The notes: generated from the sequence alone by a model not told the origin. Numbered from the stretch's first letter, positions 28,435 through 39,160 are shown. The stretch: DNA of 64,000 bases from Lancefieldella rimae ATCC 49626 (GCF_000174015.1 NZ_ACFE01000005.1:1-64000), one strand, 5' to 3'. A program made the numbers and translations.

Positions 28435-29214
28435 ATGACCGATACTGCAGACATTCTTTCAAAACGTTATCAGGACCTCAACGCAGAAACCGTTGACCGC
28501 TGGGCAGCCGAAGGTTGGGAATGGTCTCAGCCCATATCACATAAGACGTATCAACAAGCACTTACGGGAAACTGGAATATTGTGCTTACGCCTACAAAAC
28601 CAGTGCCTCACTCATGGTTTGGAAACCTTAAAAATACCCGAGTACTTGGCCTTGCTTCAGGCGGCGCACAGCAGATGCCCATTCTTACCGCAGCCGGCGC
28701 GCATTGCACCGTACTTGATTATTCACAAGCCCAAATTGATTCTGAAATAACTTTCGCAGCTCAAGAAAATTATGAGATTACTACTATCCGTGCTGACATG
28801 ACACGTCCCCTTCCGTTTGAAGATGCCTCTTTTGATCTCGTGTTCAATCCGGTTTCAATTTGCTACATCCGCGAAGTTGCACCTGTTTGGAAAGAGGTTG
28901 CACGAGTGCTCAAGCCCCAAGGCACCTTCCTCTTTGGTTTCAGCACTCCCTATAATGACATCGTTGACGATGACGAGAAGTGCATTGTACGTAGACTGCC
29001 CGTTGATCCCACTCTTGATAAAGAGGTAGCACATCAAATGATTGATGGTGATTGGGGTATACAGTTTTCTCATACTGTTGCCGAAGTCCTTCTCGCCACG
29101 CTCAAGGCAGGATTTTCCATCGATGATCTCTATGAAGATACCAACGGTGAGGGCCGCCTCCATGAACTCAACATTCCTTCCATGCTGGCGGTTAAGGCCA
29201 CAAAAATTGGGTAG
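28435..29214 (+). CDS. Class I SAM-dependent methyltransferase
   Basis: 259 residues. Rossmann motif I reads VLGLASGGAQQMPILTAAGA, motif II ends with the acidic VLDYS, and a later FDLVFNPVSICYI plus VLKPQGTFLFGF follow, as in UbiE/ArsM-type methyltransferases. The substrate cannot be told. The ATG at 28435 follows TTGGAGAAG. It is divergent from ileS and 68 bp upstream of ftsH on the same strand. A GGCGAGAAG copy lies on the opposite strand within it (29089-29097). Confidence 0.85.
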   Translation: MTDTADILSKRYQDLNAETVDRWAAEGWEWSQPISHKTYQQALTGNWNIVLTPTKPVPHSWFGNLKNTRVLGLASGGAQQMPILTAAGAHCTVLDYSQAQIDSEITFAAQENYEITTIRADMTRPLPFEDASFDLVFNPVSICYIREVAPVWKEVARVLKPQGTFLFGFSTPYNDIVDDDEKCIVRRLPVDPTLDKEVAHQMIDGDWGIQFSHTVAEVLLATLKAGFSIDDLYEDTNGEGRLHELNIPSMLAVKATKIG

Positions 29215-29282
29215 AACATACCTCAATATGTGAGTGGCTCTATAGCAAGTTTTATATAGCCCAGAAGTAAGAAAGGCTGTGT

Positions 29283-31208
29283 ATGGATAACGACAACAGG
29301 CGACGCAGATCGATGTTGCTTTATGTACTCCTTGCCATCGTAGTGTATCTTGTAATCAACCAGGGACTTCTCCCTAACGTAACAAAATCACAGGTGCAAG
29401 ACGTATCGTATAGCCAGTTTTTGAGTGACGTAAAAGATGGTAAAGTCAAAAAAGTAGACCTTAACGAGGGTACCAAGGTTATTCGTTTCACCGAGGGCGA
29501 AGGCGATTCAGAAAAAATCTACACCACCAAAGCATTTCCTCATGATGTTGATCTTGTAAAAACACTGCAGGACAAGGGCGTGGATTTCTCCGCAACCATC
29601 CCGGATCCCACGGCAAACCTATGGATGAACATCCTGATTGAATTTGGTATACCGCTTCTCATCTTCCTTGTTGCCGGATACTTTGTGAACCGCGCACTCA
29701 AACGTGCTATGGGTGACGACAACCCCTCTATGAACTTTGGTGGAGGCAATCCGTTTGGCGGATTTGGCGGTGGCCTTGGACGCTCCAACGCCAAAGAGAT
29801 TAAGGGAGAAGACACCGGCGTCACTTTCAAAGACGTTGCCGGACAAGAAGAAGCCAAGGAATCCATGCAGGAAATCGTTGGCTTTCTAAAGACCCCCGAT
29901 AAGTACACCGAGATTGGTGCTCGCTCACCGCGCGGTGCGCTTTTGGTAGGTCCTCCGGGCACCGGAAAAACGCTCATTGCCAAAGCCGTTGCTGGTGAAG
30001 CGGGAGTCCCCTTCTTCCAGATTGCAGGTTCCGAGTTTGTTGAGATGTTTGTTGGTCGCGGCGCCGCAAAGGTTCGTGACCTCTTCAAACAGGCAAACGA
30101 AAAAGCACCTTGCATCATCTTTATCGATGAGATCGACGCCGTTGGTAAGCGCCGCGATGCCCCCCTGAATACCAACGATGAGCGTGAACAGACGCTCAAC
30201 CAGCTCCTCTCTGAAATGGACGGCTTTGACAACCACAAGGGTATCGTTGTTTTGGCCGCAACCAACCGTCCCGAAACGCTGGACCAGGCACTGCTTCGCC
30301 CCGGCCGCTTTGACCGGCGCATTCCCGTGGAACTTCCTGACCTTGCCGGTCGCGAGGACATCCTTAAGGTGCATGCAAACGATGTCAAGATGGAGCCCGG
30401 CGTGGATCTCTCGCTTGTAGCAAAATCCACACCAGGCGCCTCCGGTGCCGACCTTGCAAACATTATCAACGAAGCAGCCCTGCGTGCCGTTCGTATGGGA
30501 CGTCGCCGCGTTACCACGGAAGACCTTACTGAGTCTGTTGACGTTGTTATCGCAGGCGCCAAGAAAAAGAACGCCGTTCTTACGGAGCACGAAAAAGACG
30601 TGGTTGCATATCACGAAACCGGCCATGCCATCGTTGGAGCCCTGCAAAAAGGATCGGCGCCGGTAACCAAGATTACCATCGTTCCGCGTACGTCGGGCGC
30701 ACTGGGCTTCACCATGCAGGTTGATGATGACGAGAAGCACCTCATGAGCAGAAGCGAAGCCATGAATGAAATTGCGGTACTTTGTGGTGGACGTGCCGCC
30801 GAGGAGCTCATTTTCGGTGAGATGACCAACGGAGCCTCCAATGACATTGAGCGTGCCACAAGCATTGCTCGTGCCATGGTTACGCAATATGGCATGTCCG
30901 ATAAGCTCGGCATGGTTACTCTTTCCCAGCAACAAAGCCGATACCTTGGCGGTGGATCTGCTCTCACCTGCTCCCAAAAAACTGCCGAGGAAATTGATGA
31001 AGAGGTACGCCGTATTGTTGAAGAGTGCCACCAAAGTGCACTGAAAACCTTGCAAGAAAATCGTTTCAAGCTCCACGAGATTGCACACTACTTGCAGAAG
31101 AAGGAAACAATTACGGGCGAAGAGTTTATGAATATCTTGAATCGGGATAATGGATTTGCTTCTCCGTCAGGCTCAAGCTCGCATACTCCAAACACGGATA
31201 CCCACTAA
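29283..31208 (+). CDS. ftsH: ATP-dependent zinc metalloprotease FtsH
   Basis: 641-residue membrane-anchored AAA+ protease for quality control of membrane and short-lived proteins. It has two membrane segments (about residues 11-33 and 112-136), a Gly/Phe-rich linker, Walker A GPPGTGKT (223-230), Walker B FIDEID (280-285), the second region of homology with GRFDR, and the zinc site HETGH (444-448). The ATG at 29283 follows AGAAAGG. Full length; convergent with xerD, whose stop lies 8 bp beyond. Confidence 0.98.
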   Translation: MDNDNRRRRSMLLYVLLAIVVYLVINQGLLPNVTKSQVQDVSYSQFLSDVKDGKVKKVDLNEGTKVIRFTEGEGDSEKIYTTKAFPHDVDLVKTLQDKGVDFSATIPDPTANLWMNILIEFGIPLLIFLVAGYFVNRALKRAMGDDNPSMNFGGGNPFGGFGGGLGRSNAKEIKGEDTGVTFKDVAGQEEAKESMQEIVGFLKTPDKYTEIGARSPRGALLVGPPGTGKTLIAKAVAGEAGVPFFQIAGSEFVEMFVGRGAAKVRDLFKQANEKAPCIIFIDEIDAVGKRRDAPLNTNDEREQTLNQLLSEMDGFDNHKGIVVLAATNRPETLDQALLRPGRFDRRIPVELPDLAGREDILKVHANDVKMEPGVDLSLVAKSTPGASGADLANIINEAALRAVRMGRRRVTTEDLTESVDVVIAGAKKKNAVLTEHEKDVVAYHETGHAIVGALQKGSAPVTKITIVPRTSGALGFTMQVDDDEKHLMSRSEAMNEIAVLCGGRAAEELIFGEMTNGASNDIERATSIARAMVTQYGMSDKLGMVTLSQQQSRYLGGGSALTCSQKTAEEIDEEVRRIVEECHQSALKTLQENRFKLHEIAHYLQKKETITGEEFMNILNRDNGFASPSGSSSHTPNTDTH

Positions 31209-31216
31209 ATCAAAAG

Positions 31217-32152
31217 TCAACGATGAGACTCACGAGGTTTTCCGTCTTTACGAAAGGCCTCGTGAGCTCGCGGATGAGCACTTAGATACACTTCTCGCAC
31301 ATGCGAGCGATCCACATGCGTATAGAGTTGCGTCGTAGAAATATCAACATGGCCAAGAAGCTCTTGTACCGAGCGTAAATCTGCACCACCCTCTAAAAGA
31401 TGTGTTGCAAAAGAATGACGCAGGGTATGGGGGTGTAAATTCTCAATACCCACGGCTCGTCCATACGCAGCAACGGAAGTATGAATCCACTGACGAGAAA
31501 GACGTCCTCCTCTGCGGTTTAAGAACACATAGGGTGACTGCCCGTGAATAAGAAACGCCCCTCGTGCTCCTTCGAGATATTCACGAAGCGCCTCCTGTGC
31601 GGTGCCAAAAATAGGAACCACACGTTCTTTTGATCCCTTGCCAAATACGCGCAAAAGCTCTTCATCAAGAAGTACGCCGCGCACTTCAAGCCCACTTACC
31701 TCGCTCACGCGCAGTCCGCATCCATACAACACCTCAAGTATGGCCTTGTCTCGTATGCCGCGAGGACTTCTCTCAAACGGCTGGTCGAGAAGTTCTGCAG
31801 CCTTCTCACGAGATATTACATCCGGAAGACGCAGTGGACGTGCCGTTGAAGAAAGATCGTCGGCAGGTGACGTTGCGCAAATCTGCTCGGCCACCAAAAA
31901 GCGGTGGAAATTACGAATGGCTGCGGTATGGCGCTCCACAGAAGCCGGCGCAAGACCTATTTCTCTGAGCTCCGCGATATAGGTCTCAAGAATCTGCTGC
32001 GTTACCGCACACGGGTTATGTATCCCACAACTGGAAAGCCAGTCGGAATAACCGTTAAGATCACGCTCATACGCATCGAGCGTGTTGTGGGAGAGTCCCC
32101 TCTCAACGGCAACGTAGGCTAAAAATTCCTTGAGCGCTTGAACAAGATCCAC
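31217..32152 (-). CDS. xerD: Tyrosine site-specific recombinase XerD
   Basis: 311 residues: N-terminal SAM-like core-binding domain (residues 1-105) and catalytic domain with R148 (GLRVSE), K172, H242-x-x-R245 (HTLRHSFATH), H268 (LLGHVDISTT) and nucleophile Y277 (YTHV). It resolves chromosome dimers at dif with a partner recombinase. The size and the lack of integrase features or attachment repeats favour housekeeping Xer over a phage integrase. XerC versus XerD is judged from overall similarity. Confidence 0.88.
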   Translation of the reverse strand: MDLVQALKEFLAYVAVERGLSHNTLDAYERDLNGYSDWLSSCGIHNPCAVTQQILETYIAELREIGLAPASVERHTAAIRNFHRFLVAEQICATSPADDLSSTARPLRLPDVISREKAAELLDQPFERSPRGIRDKAILEVLYGCGLRVSEVSGLEVRGVLLDEELLRVFGKGSKERVVPIFGTAQEALREYLEGARGAFLIHGQSPYVFLNRRGGRLSRQWIHTSVAAYGRAVGIENLHPHTLRHSFATHLLEGGADLRSVQELLGHVDISTTQLYTHVDRSHVREVYLSAHPRAHEAFRKDGKPRESHR

Positions 32153-32229
32153 GGCAGATCCTTTTCAACAAAAGCGATTCTCATAAAAGATACCAGGCAC
32201 AACCTCGCTGAAAGCGTACGTGTTTACAC

Positions 32230-33879
32230 CTAGCGTACGGGACGGACATCATGGCGATCAATTTCTTCATGATGGGCAATTGCCGCACGAGCAAACTCAC
32301 GAAAGAGCGGAGCCGGCGAAGTGGGACGGCTTTTGAACTCAGGGTGTGCCTGTGAAGCCACAAACCACGGGTGTACGTCTTTTGGAAGCTCCACCATCTC
32401 AACAAGTCTCTCATCCGGTGAAACGCCGGAAATAACCAAGCCTGCCTCACTCAGCTGCTTGCGATATGCGTTATTGAACTCAAAACGGTGACGGTGACGC
32501 TCGTAGATAAGCTCACTTCCATACGCTTCAAAGGCAAGAGTTGCAGGCACTACCTTGCAGGGATATGAACCGAGACGCATGGTTCCGCCCTTATCGGTAA
32601 TGTCTTCTTGATCGGGCATAAGATCAATGACCGGGTAGGTCGTCTCAGGAGCAAATTCAGCCGAGTTTGCCCCTTCAAGACCGACGACATCGCGTGCAAA
32701 CTCAATAACCGCCGTTTGCATGCCAAGACAAACCCCGAGATACGGGATCTTTTGTTCGCGAGCCCTTCGTATAGCAACCATCTTGCCGTCAACACCACGG
32801 ATACCAAAACCACCCGGAACAAGGATGCCATCCGCATCCTTCAGCTCTTCATCAACGCTTTCTTCAGTGAGCTCCTCACCGTTGACCAGTCGGATATCCA
32901 CATGGCGGCCATAGAAGATTCCTGAGTGGTGCAGCGCCTCAATCACGGAAAGATATGCGTCAGGAAGCTGCGTGTATTTACCGACCACGTAAATTCGAGT
33001 AGTAGTAGCAAGGGCATTTGCTGTGTGCATTGATGCTGTAAAGTCCTGCCATCCGGACAGATCCGAAACACGCGTATCAAGTCCAAGGCGCTCACAAACT
33101 TTGCGGTCGAATCCCTGCTCTTTGAGATGTGCCGGGACGTCATAAATTGAAGGCAGATCATTGTTTTCAAACACGCAGTCAGCATCAACATCACAGAAGT
33201 TAGCAATTTTCTCACGAATTGACGGCTCAACCGCATGACTTGAGCGGCACACAATGAAGTCGGGTTGAATACCCATTGAGCGCAGCTCTTTAACGGAGTG
33301 CTGTGTGGGTTTCGTTTTTACTTCATGTGCCGCGGCGATATAAGGCACCAATGAAACGTGGATGATGGCAACGTTGGCCATACCGCGCTCTTTACGGAAT
33401 TGGCGAATTGCCTCCACAAATGGCTGAGACTCGATATCTCCGATAGTGCCGCCAAGCTCGGTAATAACCACGTCGGCATCGGTAACCTCTTCAATACGTG
33501 CAAAACGGGCTTTAATGGCATTGGTCACATGCGGAATGACCTGTACCGTACCGCCCAAAAAATCCCCGGCGCGTTCGCGCTGAATAAGCGACTGATAAAT
33601 CAAGCCCGTAGTGAAATTAGACTCACGCGTGAGGTTCTCGTCAATAAAGCGCTCATAATGGCCAAGATCCAAATCGGTTTCTTTGCCGTCCTCCGTTACA
33701 AATACTTCTCCATGCTGAAACGGACTCATGGTACCCGGGTCAACATTGAGATACGGATCGGCTTTCTGCATCATGACCTTATATCCACGAGCCTTTAACA
33801 AACGACCCAATGAAGCCGCCGTAATTCCCTTTCCCAGTGAAGAAACGACGCCACCTGTTACAAAAATATGTTTGGTCAT
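32230..33879 (-). CDS. pyrG: CTP synthase
   Basis: 549-residue enzyme making CTP from UTP and glutamine. The N-terminal amidoligase domain starts [25 protein letters not shown], with [21 protein letters not shown]. The C-terminal class I glutaminase has GGFGIRG and the nucleophile motif [10 protein letters not shown]. The ATG at 33879 follows GGGAG. Transcribed after recN with a 148-bp gap holding one DUS-like motif and a likely promoter, but no clear G-run for reiterative initiation. Confidence 0.97.
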   Translation of the reverse strand: MTKHIFVTGGVVSSLGKGITAASLGRLLKARGYKVMMQKADPYLNVDPGTMSPFQHGEVFVTEDGKETDLDLGHYERFIDENLTRESNFTTGLIYQSLIQRERAGDFLGGTVQVIPHVTNAIKARFARIEEVTDADVVITELGGTIGDIESQPFVEAIRQFRKERGMANVAIIHVSLVPYIAAAHEVKTKPTQHSVKELRSMGIQPDFIVCRSSHAVEPSIREKIANFCDVDADCVFENNDLPSIYDVPAHLKEQGFDRKVCERLGLDTRVSDLSGWQDFTASMHTANALATTTRIYVVGKYTQLPDAYLSVIEALHHSGIFYGRHVDIRLVNGEELTEESVDEELKDADGILVPGGFGIRGVDGKMVAIRRAREQKIPYLGVCLGMQTAVIEFARDVVGLEGANSAEFAPETTYPVIDLMPDQEDITDKGGTMRLGSYPCKVVPATLAFEAYGSELIYERHRHRFEFNNAYRKQLSEAGLVISGVSPDERLVEMVELPKDVHPWFVASQAHPEFKSRPTSPAPLFREFARAAIAHHEEIDRHDVRPVR

Positions 33880-34027
33880 GAAATAATCTCCCGTAAACCC
33901 AAAGCAAGCCATCCGGCACTGCCAAAACCACTTCTACGGGTCTCTATACTATCGCGTTCTCGTGCAAAGTGTAGCGAGAAAATCAATTGCACATAACGTT
34001 AAAACGCTCAGGCGAGAAGAACTCGTG

Positions 34028-35671
34028 CTACCCCGCGTTGAGTGCACCCGCTGCCTCTTTAAGCATCTCGCGCGCATGCGCACACGAAGCCTTTGAAAGC
34101 GATCCCGAAAGCATACGCGCAATCTCCTCTACGCGAGCCTCTCCCGAAACTTCACCAAGCATTGTCTTTGGAAGTGCGTCTTCTGACTTGTGCACCACGT
34201 AGTGCTTTTCTCCCATTACCGCTACCTGCGCCAAATGAGTGACTACGATTACTTGGTGGGTCTGAGCAAGACGTGCAAGCACTTCTGCAAGTGCCACCGC
34301 AGCGGTTCCTCCAACGCCGGCGTCCACCTCATCAAACACAAGCGTCTTGCAGCCATCCGCCAATCCAAGAACTACCTTACACGCCAGCATTACACGCGAA
34401 ACTTCTCCGCCGGATGCAATCTTGCGCAAGGGTCGCGCACGAAGCTCTTTGCCCGGCTTATACAAAAACTCCACCTGACTTGGTCCTGCATCGGTCCATT
34501 GTGTACGGTTCAGACGTTTGTGTTCAATGGTAATCTCAGCGGTTCCCATTTCAAGAAAGGCCATCTGATGCGTAATCTCTGCCGCAAGTTTGGGTGCGTT
34601 ATGTATACGTACCTCATCAAGTGCATCGGCGGCTGCCTCAAGGTTCTTCTCGGCTGCCGCGCACGCTGCTTCCGCCTGAGCAATGCGCTCATCACCGTCC
34701 TCAAGAGCATCCATGACCTCTTGGGCTTCTTTGGCACGGGCAAACACATCTTCCATCGTAGGACCATACGTACGCATAAGACCCTGAAACGCAGCAAAAC
34801 GAGACTGCAGCCGCTCAAGCGCTTGCTCGTCAAACTCAAGCGTATCGGTGTATGACCGGAGCTCAGAAGCGGTATCTTCCAGGTCAATCAGCGAAGACTC
34901 AAGAGTTTCTGCGAGCGTTGCAAGCTTTGTATCAAAAGAGGAGACCCCTCGAAGCGCCGAAAGTGCCTCTGCTATCCTATCCGTTGCTCCCTCGTCATCA
35001 GAGAGGGTACCATGGGCAAGATGGGTGGCCTCCATGAGTGCCTCTGCATGCTCCAAGCGAGGCAGTTGTCCTTGAAGTGCTTCATACTCCCCTTTTTTGG
35101 GTCCTACCTCGCCAATCTTTCGCACGACGAAGGCTGCTTCTTCTATTTTTGAAGTGGCCGCACTACTCATCGCACGAACACGCTCAAGTTCACTGTGCGC
35201 CTGCTTTGCCACCGCCAAGCAAGACCGATAGTGCGCCAGCGCTTCACACGCCTGCGCTCCAATCCATGCATCGAGAAGAGCGACGTGCGTATGTACGTCC
35301 AAAAGACGTTGATGCTCATGCTGTCCGCACAGATCAACCGTTGTTCCTATTTTTTCCGCAAGCTCTCCTACCGAAGCCATATGACCGTCAATTTCTACCC
35401 GACCACGGCCATCCGTGTTCATACGACGACGTACGATGGTTCCTTCTTCACCCGAGTCAGCCAGAAAAAACCGTGCTTCTACGTGAAGCTCATCGCTGCC
35501 TTCCCGAATGGCAGTTACGTCACCGCGCTCTCCTATCAAAAGCTTAATGGCGGAAAGCAGAGCGGTTTTACCGGCACCGGTTTCACCGGTAAGCACCGTA
35601 AGACCTTTGGCAGGCACAAGAGATGCCTCTTCGATAAGTGCAACGTTTTGAACAAAAAGCTCGTCAATCAT
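34028..35671 (-). CDS. recN: DNA repair protein RecN
   Basis: 547-residue SMC-like ATPase acting in double-strand-break repair. Walker A GETGAGKT is at residues 29-36, followed by two long coiled-coil arms, then the C-terminal signature LRKIASGGEVSRVMLACK and Walker B TLVFDEVDAGVGG. The start overlaps the nadK stop by ATGA. The tlyA-nadK-recN order is conserved in many Gram-positives. Confidence 0.96.
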   Translation of the reverse strand: MIDELFVQNVALIEEASLVPAKGLTVLTGETGAGKTALLSAIKLLIGERGDVTAIREGSDELHVEARFFLADSGEEGTIVRRRMNTDGRGRVEIDGHMASVGELAEKIGTTVDLCGQHEHQRLLDVHTHVALLDAWIGAQACEALAHYRSCLAVAKQAHSELERVRAMSSAATSKIEEAAFVVRKIGEVGPKKGEYEALQGQLPRLEHAEALMEATHLAHGTLSDDEGATDRIAEALSALRGVSSFDTKLATLAETLESSLIDLEDTASELRSYTDTLEFDEQALERLQSRFAAFQGLMRTYGPTMEDVFARAKEAQEVMDALEDGDERIAQAEAACAAAEKNLEAAADALDEVRIHNAPKLAAEITHQMAFLEMGTAEITIEHKRLNRTQWTDAGPSQVEFLYKPGKELRARPLRKIASGGEVSRVMLACKVVLGLADGCKTLVFDEVDAGVGGTAAVALAEVLARLAQTHQVIVVTHLAQVAVMGEKHYVVHKSEDALPKTMLGEVSGEARVEEIARMLSGSLSKASCAHAREMLKEAAGALNAG

Positions 35672-36528
35672 GAGTTATTTGCCTTGCCATAAAACACACG
35701 GGACACTGAGCGATAGAAACTTTGCGCGCTTCGGTCAAGCAAAATAATATCGCCGGGTCCACGCTTTACGGTAGCGCAAATTGCCACCGCTCCATCCGGA
35801 TGAACAACATTTTGTCCGTCTGCAAAGAAGTGACAATATGCCGGACGTTCTCGCGACATGGTAATCTCCACAATATCGGAAGACGACGTTAAAAACGCAC
35901 GCGCCATAATGGTGTGCGGTGCAATGGGAACGCACGACATGCCCGTAAACTCAGGAGTCACAATAGGGCCTCCCGCTGCAAGTGCATAGCCGGTAGAGCC
36001 CGTAGCGGTGCTGACAATAAAGCCGTCTCCTCTGAGCGTATCAATGTAGTTGCCCGAGACGGAAACGCTAAACTCAATCATGTCTCCGTTTCCGCCACGA
36101 GAAACCGCAAAGTCATTCAAAGCAAAGCTCTTCTCGCTATATTGGGTGCCGTCCGGCGCCTCGTAAACCGATTCTATCTCCAATGTAGCTCGCCGCGATA
36201 CATGAAGTTCTCCTGACAAGGCATCGGTGAGCGTTTGAAGCATTTCATCAGGTGTAGCGGATGTCAAAAACCCCAAATGGCCGTAAGAAATACCGATGAT
36301 TGGAATTTCTGAATACCCCACAATTCGAGCTGCCCGTAAAAGCGTTCCGTCGCCACCAAGCGAAATAACCAACTGGCAGTCGGAAGGATCGATCCTCTTA
36401 TGGGGGAAAAGTTTTTTATCATGAGCCCATACGACGTCGCAGCCTTGGTCAAAAAGCCATTCTTCCAGCATATGGGCACTGCTTACCGCTACCTCGCGTG
36501 AATAATTAGGGACGAGAAGCACTTTCAC
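35668..36528 (-). CDS. nadK: NAD kinase
   Basis: 286 residues. Phosphorylates NAD to NADP. Conserved motifs are GGDGTLLRAARI, the NE/D-type region SFALNDFAVSRG, and DGFIVSTATGSTGYALAAGGPIV. It follows tlyA by 70 bp and is translationally coupled to recN. Confidence 0.96.
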   Translation of the reverse strand: MKVLLVPNYSREVAVSSAHMLEEWLFDQGCDVVWAHDKKLFPHKRIDPSDCQLVISLGGDGTLLRAARIVGYSEIPIIGISYGHLGFLTSATPDEMLQTLTDALSGELHVSRRATLEIESVYEAPDGTQYSEKSFALNDFAVSRGGNGDMIEFSVSVSGNYIDTLRGDGFIVSTATGSTGYALAAGGPIVTPEFTGMSCVPIAPHTIMARAFLTSSSDIVEITMSRERPAYCHFFADGQNVVHPDGAVAICATVKRGPGDIILLDRSAQSFYRSVSRVFYGKANNS

Positions 36529-36598
36529 GTAGAACCACTCTCCTGTGCCGTATCATCTCAACCAACAACCACCATAAAGTATAGCGAATGCCGCTTCT

Positions 36599-37402
36599 CT
36601 ATACACGAACAAATGTATGCTTTTTTACCACTGCTTCTAAATCTAAGGTTGCCGGGAGACTGCCCTTTTTCCCATATAACAGATACTCGGTATTTCCCTT
36701 TGCTCCGTAAATCGGACTTTCACAAGCGGCGAGAGGCCCCAGTGAAGCTTTCGAGAAAAGCTCTGCCACATGGGTAAGCGTCTTCAGACGCACTGCCGGA
36801 CTTCGTACAATGCCTCCCTCACCAACCTCTGCTTTTTGGGCTTCAAACTGAGGTTTTACCAACGTAATAAAAGCTCCTTGTGACTTAAGCGTGCAAAGTA
36901 CTGTATCCAAGATATTCTCGATTGAAGTGAAAGAAACATCACATACCGCCAAATCGAACGCGGCGTCATATCCCAAAGACGGAAGCTCTACGATATTGGT
37001 ACGCTCAAGCAGTTTTACGCGGCTATCGTTTCTGAGTGCCCAGTCAAACTGAGCATATCCCACATCGACAGAGACTACATGACGTGCACCGCGACGAAGC
37101 AGACAGTCAGTAAATCCTCCGGTAGAAGCCCCGACATCAAGGCAGGTAAGCCCTTGAGGATCAACGCAGAAAGTATCCAAGGCTTTCTCGAGTTTGAGAC
37201 CTCCCCTGCTTACATAGGGAGTTTTTCCTTTGACGTGGAGAAAAATGCCCTCTTCTACCGGCTCGCCCGCAAAGCTCAGCCGTCTGTCGTGTGTGGAAAC
37301 ATCACCTGCAAGGATAGAGCGCAGCGCTGTCTTTGTATCGGGAAACAAGCCCTGACGTACGAGCTCAGCATCAAGGCGGCGCTTGGAAGTGCGCTTTACC
37401 AC
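36599..37402 (-). CDS. tlyA: TlyA-family rRNA 2'-O-methyltransferase
   Basis: 267 residues: N-terminal S4 domain (RLDAELVRQGLFPDTKTALRSILAGDV) and an FtsJ-like methyltransferase domain with LDVGASTGGFTDCLLRRGA. Members methylate 16S and 23S rRNA and can set capreomycin sensitivity; some are called haemolysins. It starts immediately after the xseB stop. Confidence 0.93.
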   Translation of the reverse strand: MVKRTSKRRLDAELVRQGLFPDTKTALRSILAGDVSTHDRRLSFAGEPVEEGIFLHVKGKTPYVSRGGLKLEKALDTFCVDPQGLTCLDVGASTGGFTDCLLRRGARHVVSVDVGYAQFDWALRNDSRVKLLERTNIVELPSLGYDAAFDLAVCDVSFTSIENILDTVLCTLKSQGAFITLVKPQFEAQKAEVGEGGIVRSPAVRLKTLTHVAELFSKASLGPLAACESPIYGAKGNTEYLLYGKKGSLPATLDLEAVVKKHTFVRV

Positions 37403-37696
37403 TTACGCCTCAGGGCTCTCAGATACCGCTTGCGGTGTATCGGATAGTGCAGGCTCCGTAGGCTCACCGTCTTGGGAATCGGTATGCACATCTGCAAGAC
37501 GTGCTTCTTCCTCAGCAGTAAACTCCGTGGTATCAACCATGTCTACTGCTTTTGACCCCAAAGCAATGGCCTCATCAAAAAGGTCAAGAGAATGTTCCAG
37601 CGAAACATCTTTGTTGCGGACTTGAGACACAATGTCATCAAGACGATCGGTAATTTGATCAAACGTTTGATATGCAGAGGTATCAGGCTTTGCCAT
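37403..37696 (-). CDS. xseB: Exodeoxyribonuclease VII small subunit, with acidic C-terminal tail
   Basis: 97 residues. The first ~65 match XseB (TFDQITDRLDDIVSQV, SLEHSLDLFDEAIAL), a helical hairpin that binds XseA. The last ~30 form an acidic, Pro/Ser-rich tail not usual for XseB. The large subunit xseA is not adjacent or in this window, whereas in many bacteria it lies just upstream. It sits between nusB and tlyA. Confidence 0.85.
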   Translation of the reverse strand: MAKPDTSAYQTFDQITDRLDDIVSQVRNKDVSLEHSLDLFDEAIALGSKAVDMVDTTEFTAEEEARLADVHTDSQDGEPTEPALSDTPQAVSESPEA

Positions 37697-37698
37697 AG

Positions 37699-38184
37699 CT
37701 ACTCGCCATCCTCTTGAGACGCGCTCTTCTCGCCCGCACTTACACAGCGAGAATGCTCATATACATCCATACCTTCCGCTATGTCGGCGGCTACACGCCC
37801 CAAAATGCCATTAATAAAGCGAGGAGATTCATCTCCGCAATACGCGTGCGAAAGCTCGATAACCTCGTTGATGGTTATCGAAACATCGACTTCGGAAACC
37901 TCAAGCATCTCGTAAAGCGACAGTTGGAGCAGGTTTCTGTCAACGGAGGGCATACGAGAGACGCTCCACCCGTGTGAATAGGCATTCAGTATCATGTCAA
38001 GATCGTCTCGAATGCCATCGGTACCGCAGGCAAGCTTTTCTGCATACGGATCGAGAGGTCCTTCAGAGAGAACGTATTCTCCCTGGAGAACCTCCTCTAC
38101 GGTACGATTTGTCTGCTCAGCCTGAAAAAGAAGCTGCAGTGCCTGGCTTCGAGCTAATGTGCGGCCAAAGAACTTTGCGCTCAA
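37699..38184 (-). CDS. nusB: Transcription antitermination factor NusB
   Basis: 161 residues with the all-helical NusB fold (GRTLARSQALQLLFQAEQT; VDRNLLQLSLYEM; ITINEVIELSHAYCGDESPRFINGILGRVA). It works with NusE/S10 at boxA of rRNA operons. The C-terminal tail is Ser/Glu-rich and contains a DUS-like copy (37726-37734). It is 2 bp from both neighbours. Confidence 0.95.
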   Translation of the reverse strand: MSAKFFGRTLARSQALQLLFQAEQTNRTVEEVLQGEYVLSEGPLDPYAEKLACGTDGIRDDLDMILNAYSHGWSVSRMPSVDRNLLQLSLYEMLEVSEVDVSITINEVIELSHAYCGDESPRFINGILGRVAADIAEGMDVYEHSRCVSAGEKSASQEDGE

Positions 38185-38186
38185 AG

Positions 38187-38552
38187 CTACTCCTTGGGAA
38201 AGACGAGGCTGTCGATATAGATATCAACCGCAGAAATACTGACACCAATCTGTTCGTTCACCGCAGTTGCTACAACTCCGCGAACTTCGGCGGCAAGTTT
38301 CGTGAACGGATAGCCGTAAAAAACAGCAAGATGAACCCCAATATGCAAAGCGTCGTTTTCAACAACCGACTCAACCACTTGACTTGGAGCAATGGATTTA
38401 TTGGTAAAGACGTTAATCAGATTTGACGCAATGGTATCGTTTCCACCTACAGAAGCTACTCCGGCTACACTTCCCGCAGCACGTGAGACAATTGCAGAAA
38501 CCACTTCTTTTGAAATACCGATACCGGCAATGCGAAGCTCACTGTCAGCCAT
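38187..38552 (-). CDS. Asp23/Gls24 family envelope stress response protein
   Basis: 121 residues of the Asp23 domain: GIGISKEVVSAIVSRAAGSVAGVASV near the start and the amphipathic LAVFYGYPFTKLAAEVRGVVATAV. Family members are abundant cytosolic proteins tethered to the membrane and linked to cell-wall stress. The gene regularly sits between efp and nusB in Gram-positives, as here. Confidence 0.9.
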   Translation of the reverse strand: MADSELRIAGIGISKEVVSAIVSRAAGSVAGVASVGGNDTIASNLINVFTNKSIAPSQVVESVVENDALHIGVHLAVFYGYPFTKLAAEVRGVVATAVNEQIGVSISAVDIYIDSLVFPKE

Positions 38553-38596
38553 ACGACCTCCTCAACATAGATGCGAGACGTACATTCATGCGTGCA

Positions 38597-39160
38597 TTAT
38601 ACGCGGGAAACAAACTTGCCCACGCGCGTATCAACCTTAATGCGCTCACCTTGATTTAAATACATGGGAACCTGAAGGGTTGCACCCGTTTCAACGGTGG
38701 CAGGCTTTGAGCCACCCTGCACCGTATCTCCCTTAAAGCCCGGATCGGTCTCCGTAATCTCAACCTCAATGAACATGGGAGGCTCAACACCAAGAAGCTC
38801 GGTGTCAGCGTAAAGAAGCTGGCACGTATCATTCTCTTTGAACCAAACACTCTTCTCACCAATAAAATCAGCGGGAACGGCAATCTGGTCATAGGTCTCG
38901 TTGTCCATAAAGTAATATGACTCACCGTCATTGTAGAGATACTGCATCTCTTTGGTGATGAGCTGCACGTTTTCAAATTTGGTTCCGGCATTGCAAGTCT
39001 GATCAATGACACGACCACTTTTAAGATCACGGATCTTGTAACGGACAAACGCTCCGCCCTTACCAGGCTTTACGTGTTGAAATTCCACGATTGTGTAGTA
39101 CTTGTCGTTAATCTTAAGGCCCATGCCATTTCTGAAATCTGCCGTACTAATGGTTGCCAC
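38597..39160 (-). CDS. efp: Translation elongation factor P
   Basis: 187 residues. The GTG at 39160 gives MATISTADFRNGMGLKI, the family start; the frame extends 26 codons further without similarity. The three-domain protein has the modifiable loop HVKPGKGGAFVRYKIRD, whose tip Lys follows PGKG, and a C-terminal VPMYLNQGERIKVDTR. It relieves stalling at polyproline. Confidence 0.95.
   Translation of the reverse strand: MATISTADFRNGMGLKINDKYYTIVEFQHVKPGKGGAFVRYKIRDLKSGRVIDQTCNAGTKFENVQLITKEMQYLYNDGESYYFMDNETYDQIAVPADFIGEKSVWFKENDTCQLLYADTELLGVEPPMFIEVEITETDPGFKGDTVQGGSKPATVETGATLQVPMYLNQGERIKVDTRVGKFVSRV

Noticed and set aside
29540-31088. Long minus-strand open frames (340 and 387 codons)
   Set aside because: Antisense to ftsH, a fully conserved gene; composition is that of a shadow frame.
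31229-31267. ftsH terminator formed by the CTCACGAGG/CCTCGTGAG inverted repeat
   Set aside because: It lies inside the xerD 3' end, has a large loop and lacks a T-run in the ftsH direction; left as a possible hairpin only.
31217-32152. Integrase of a mobile element
   Set aside because: The tyrosine recombinase has Xer size and motifs and lies among housekeeping genes with no attachment repeats or element genes.
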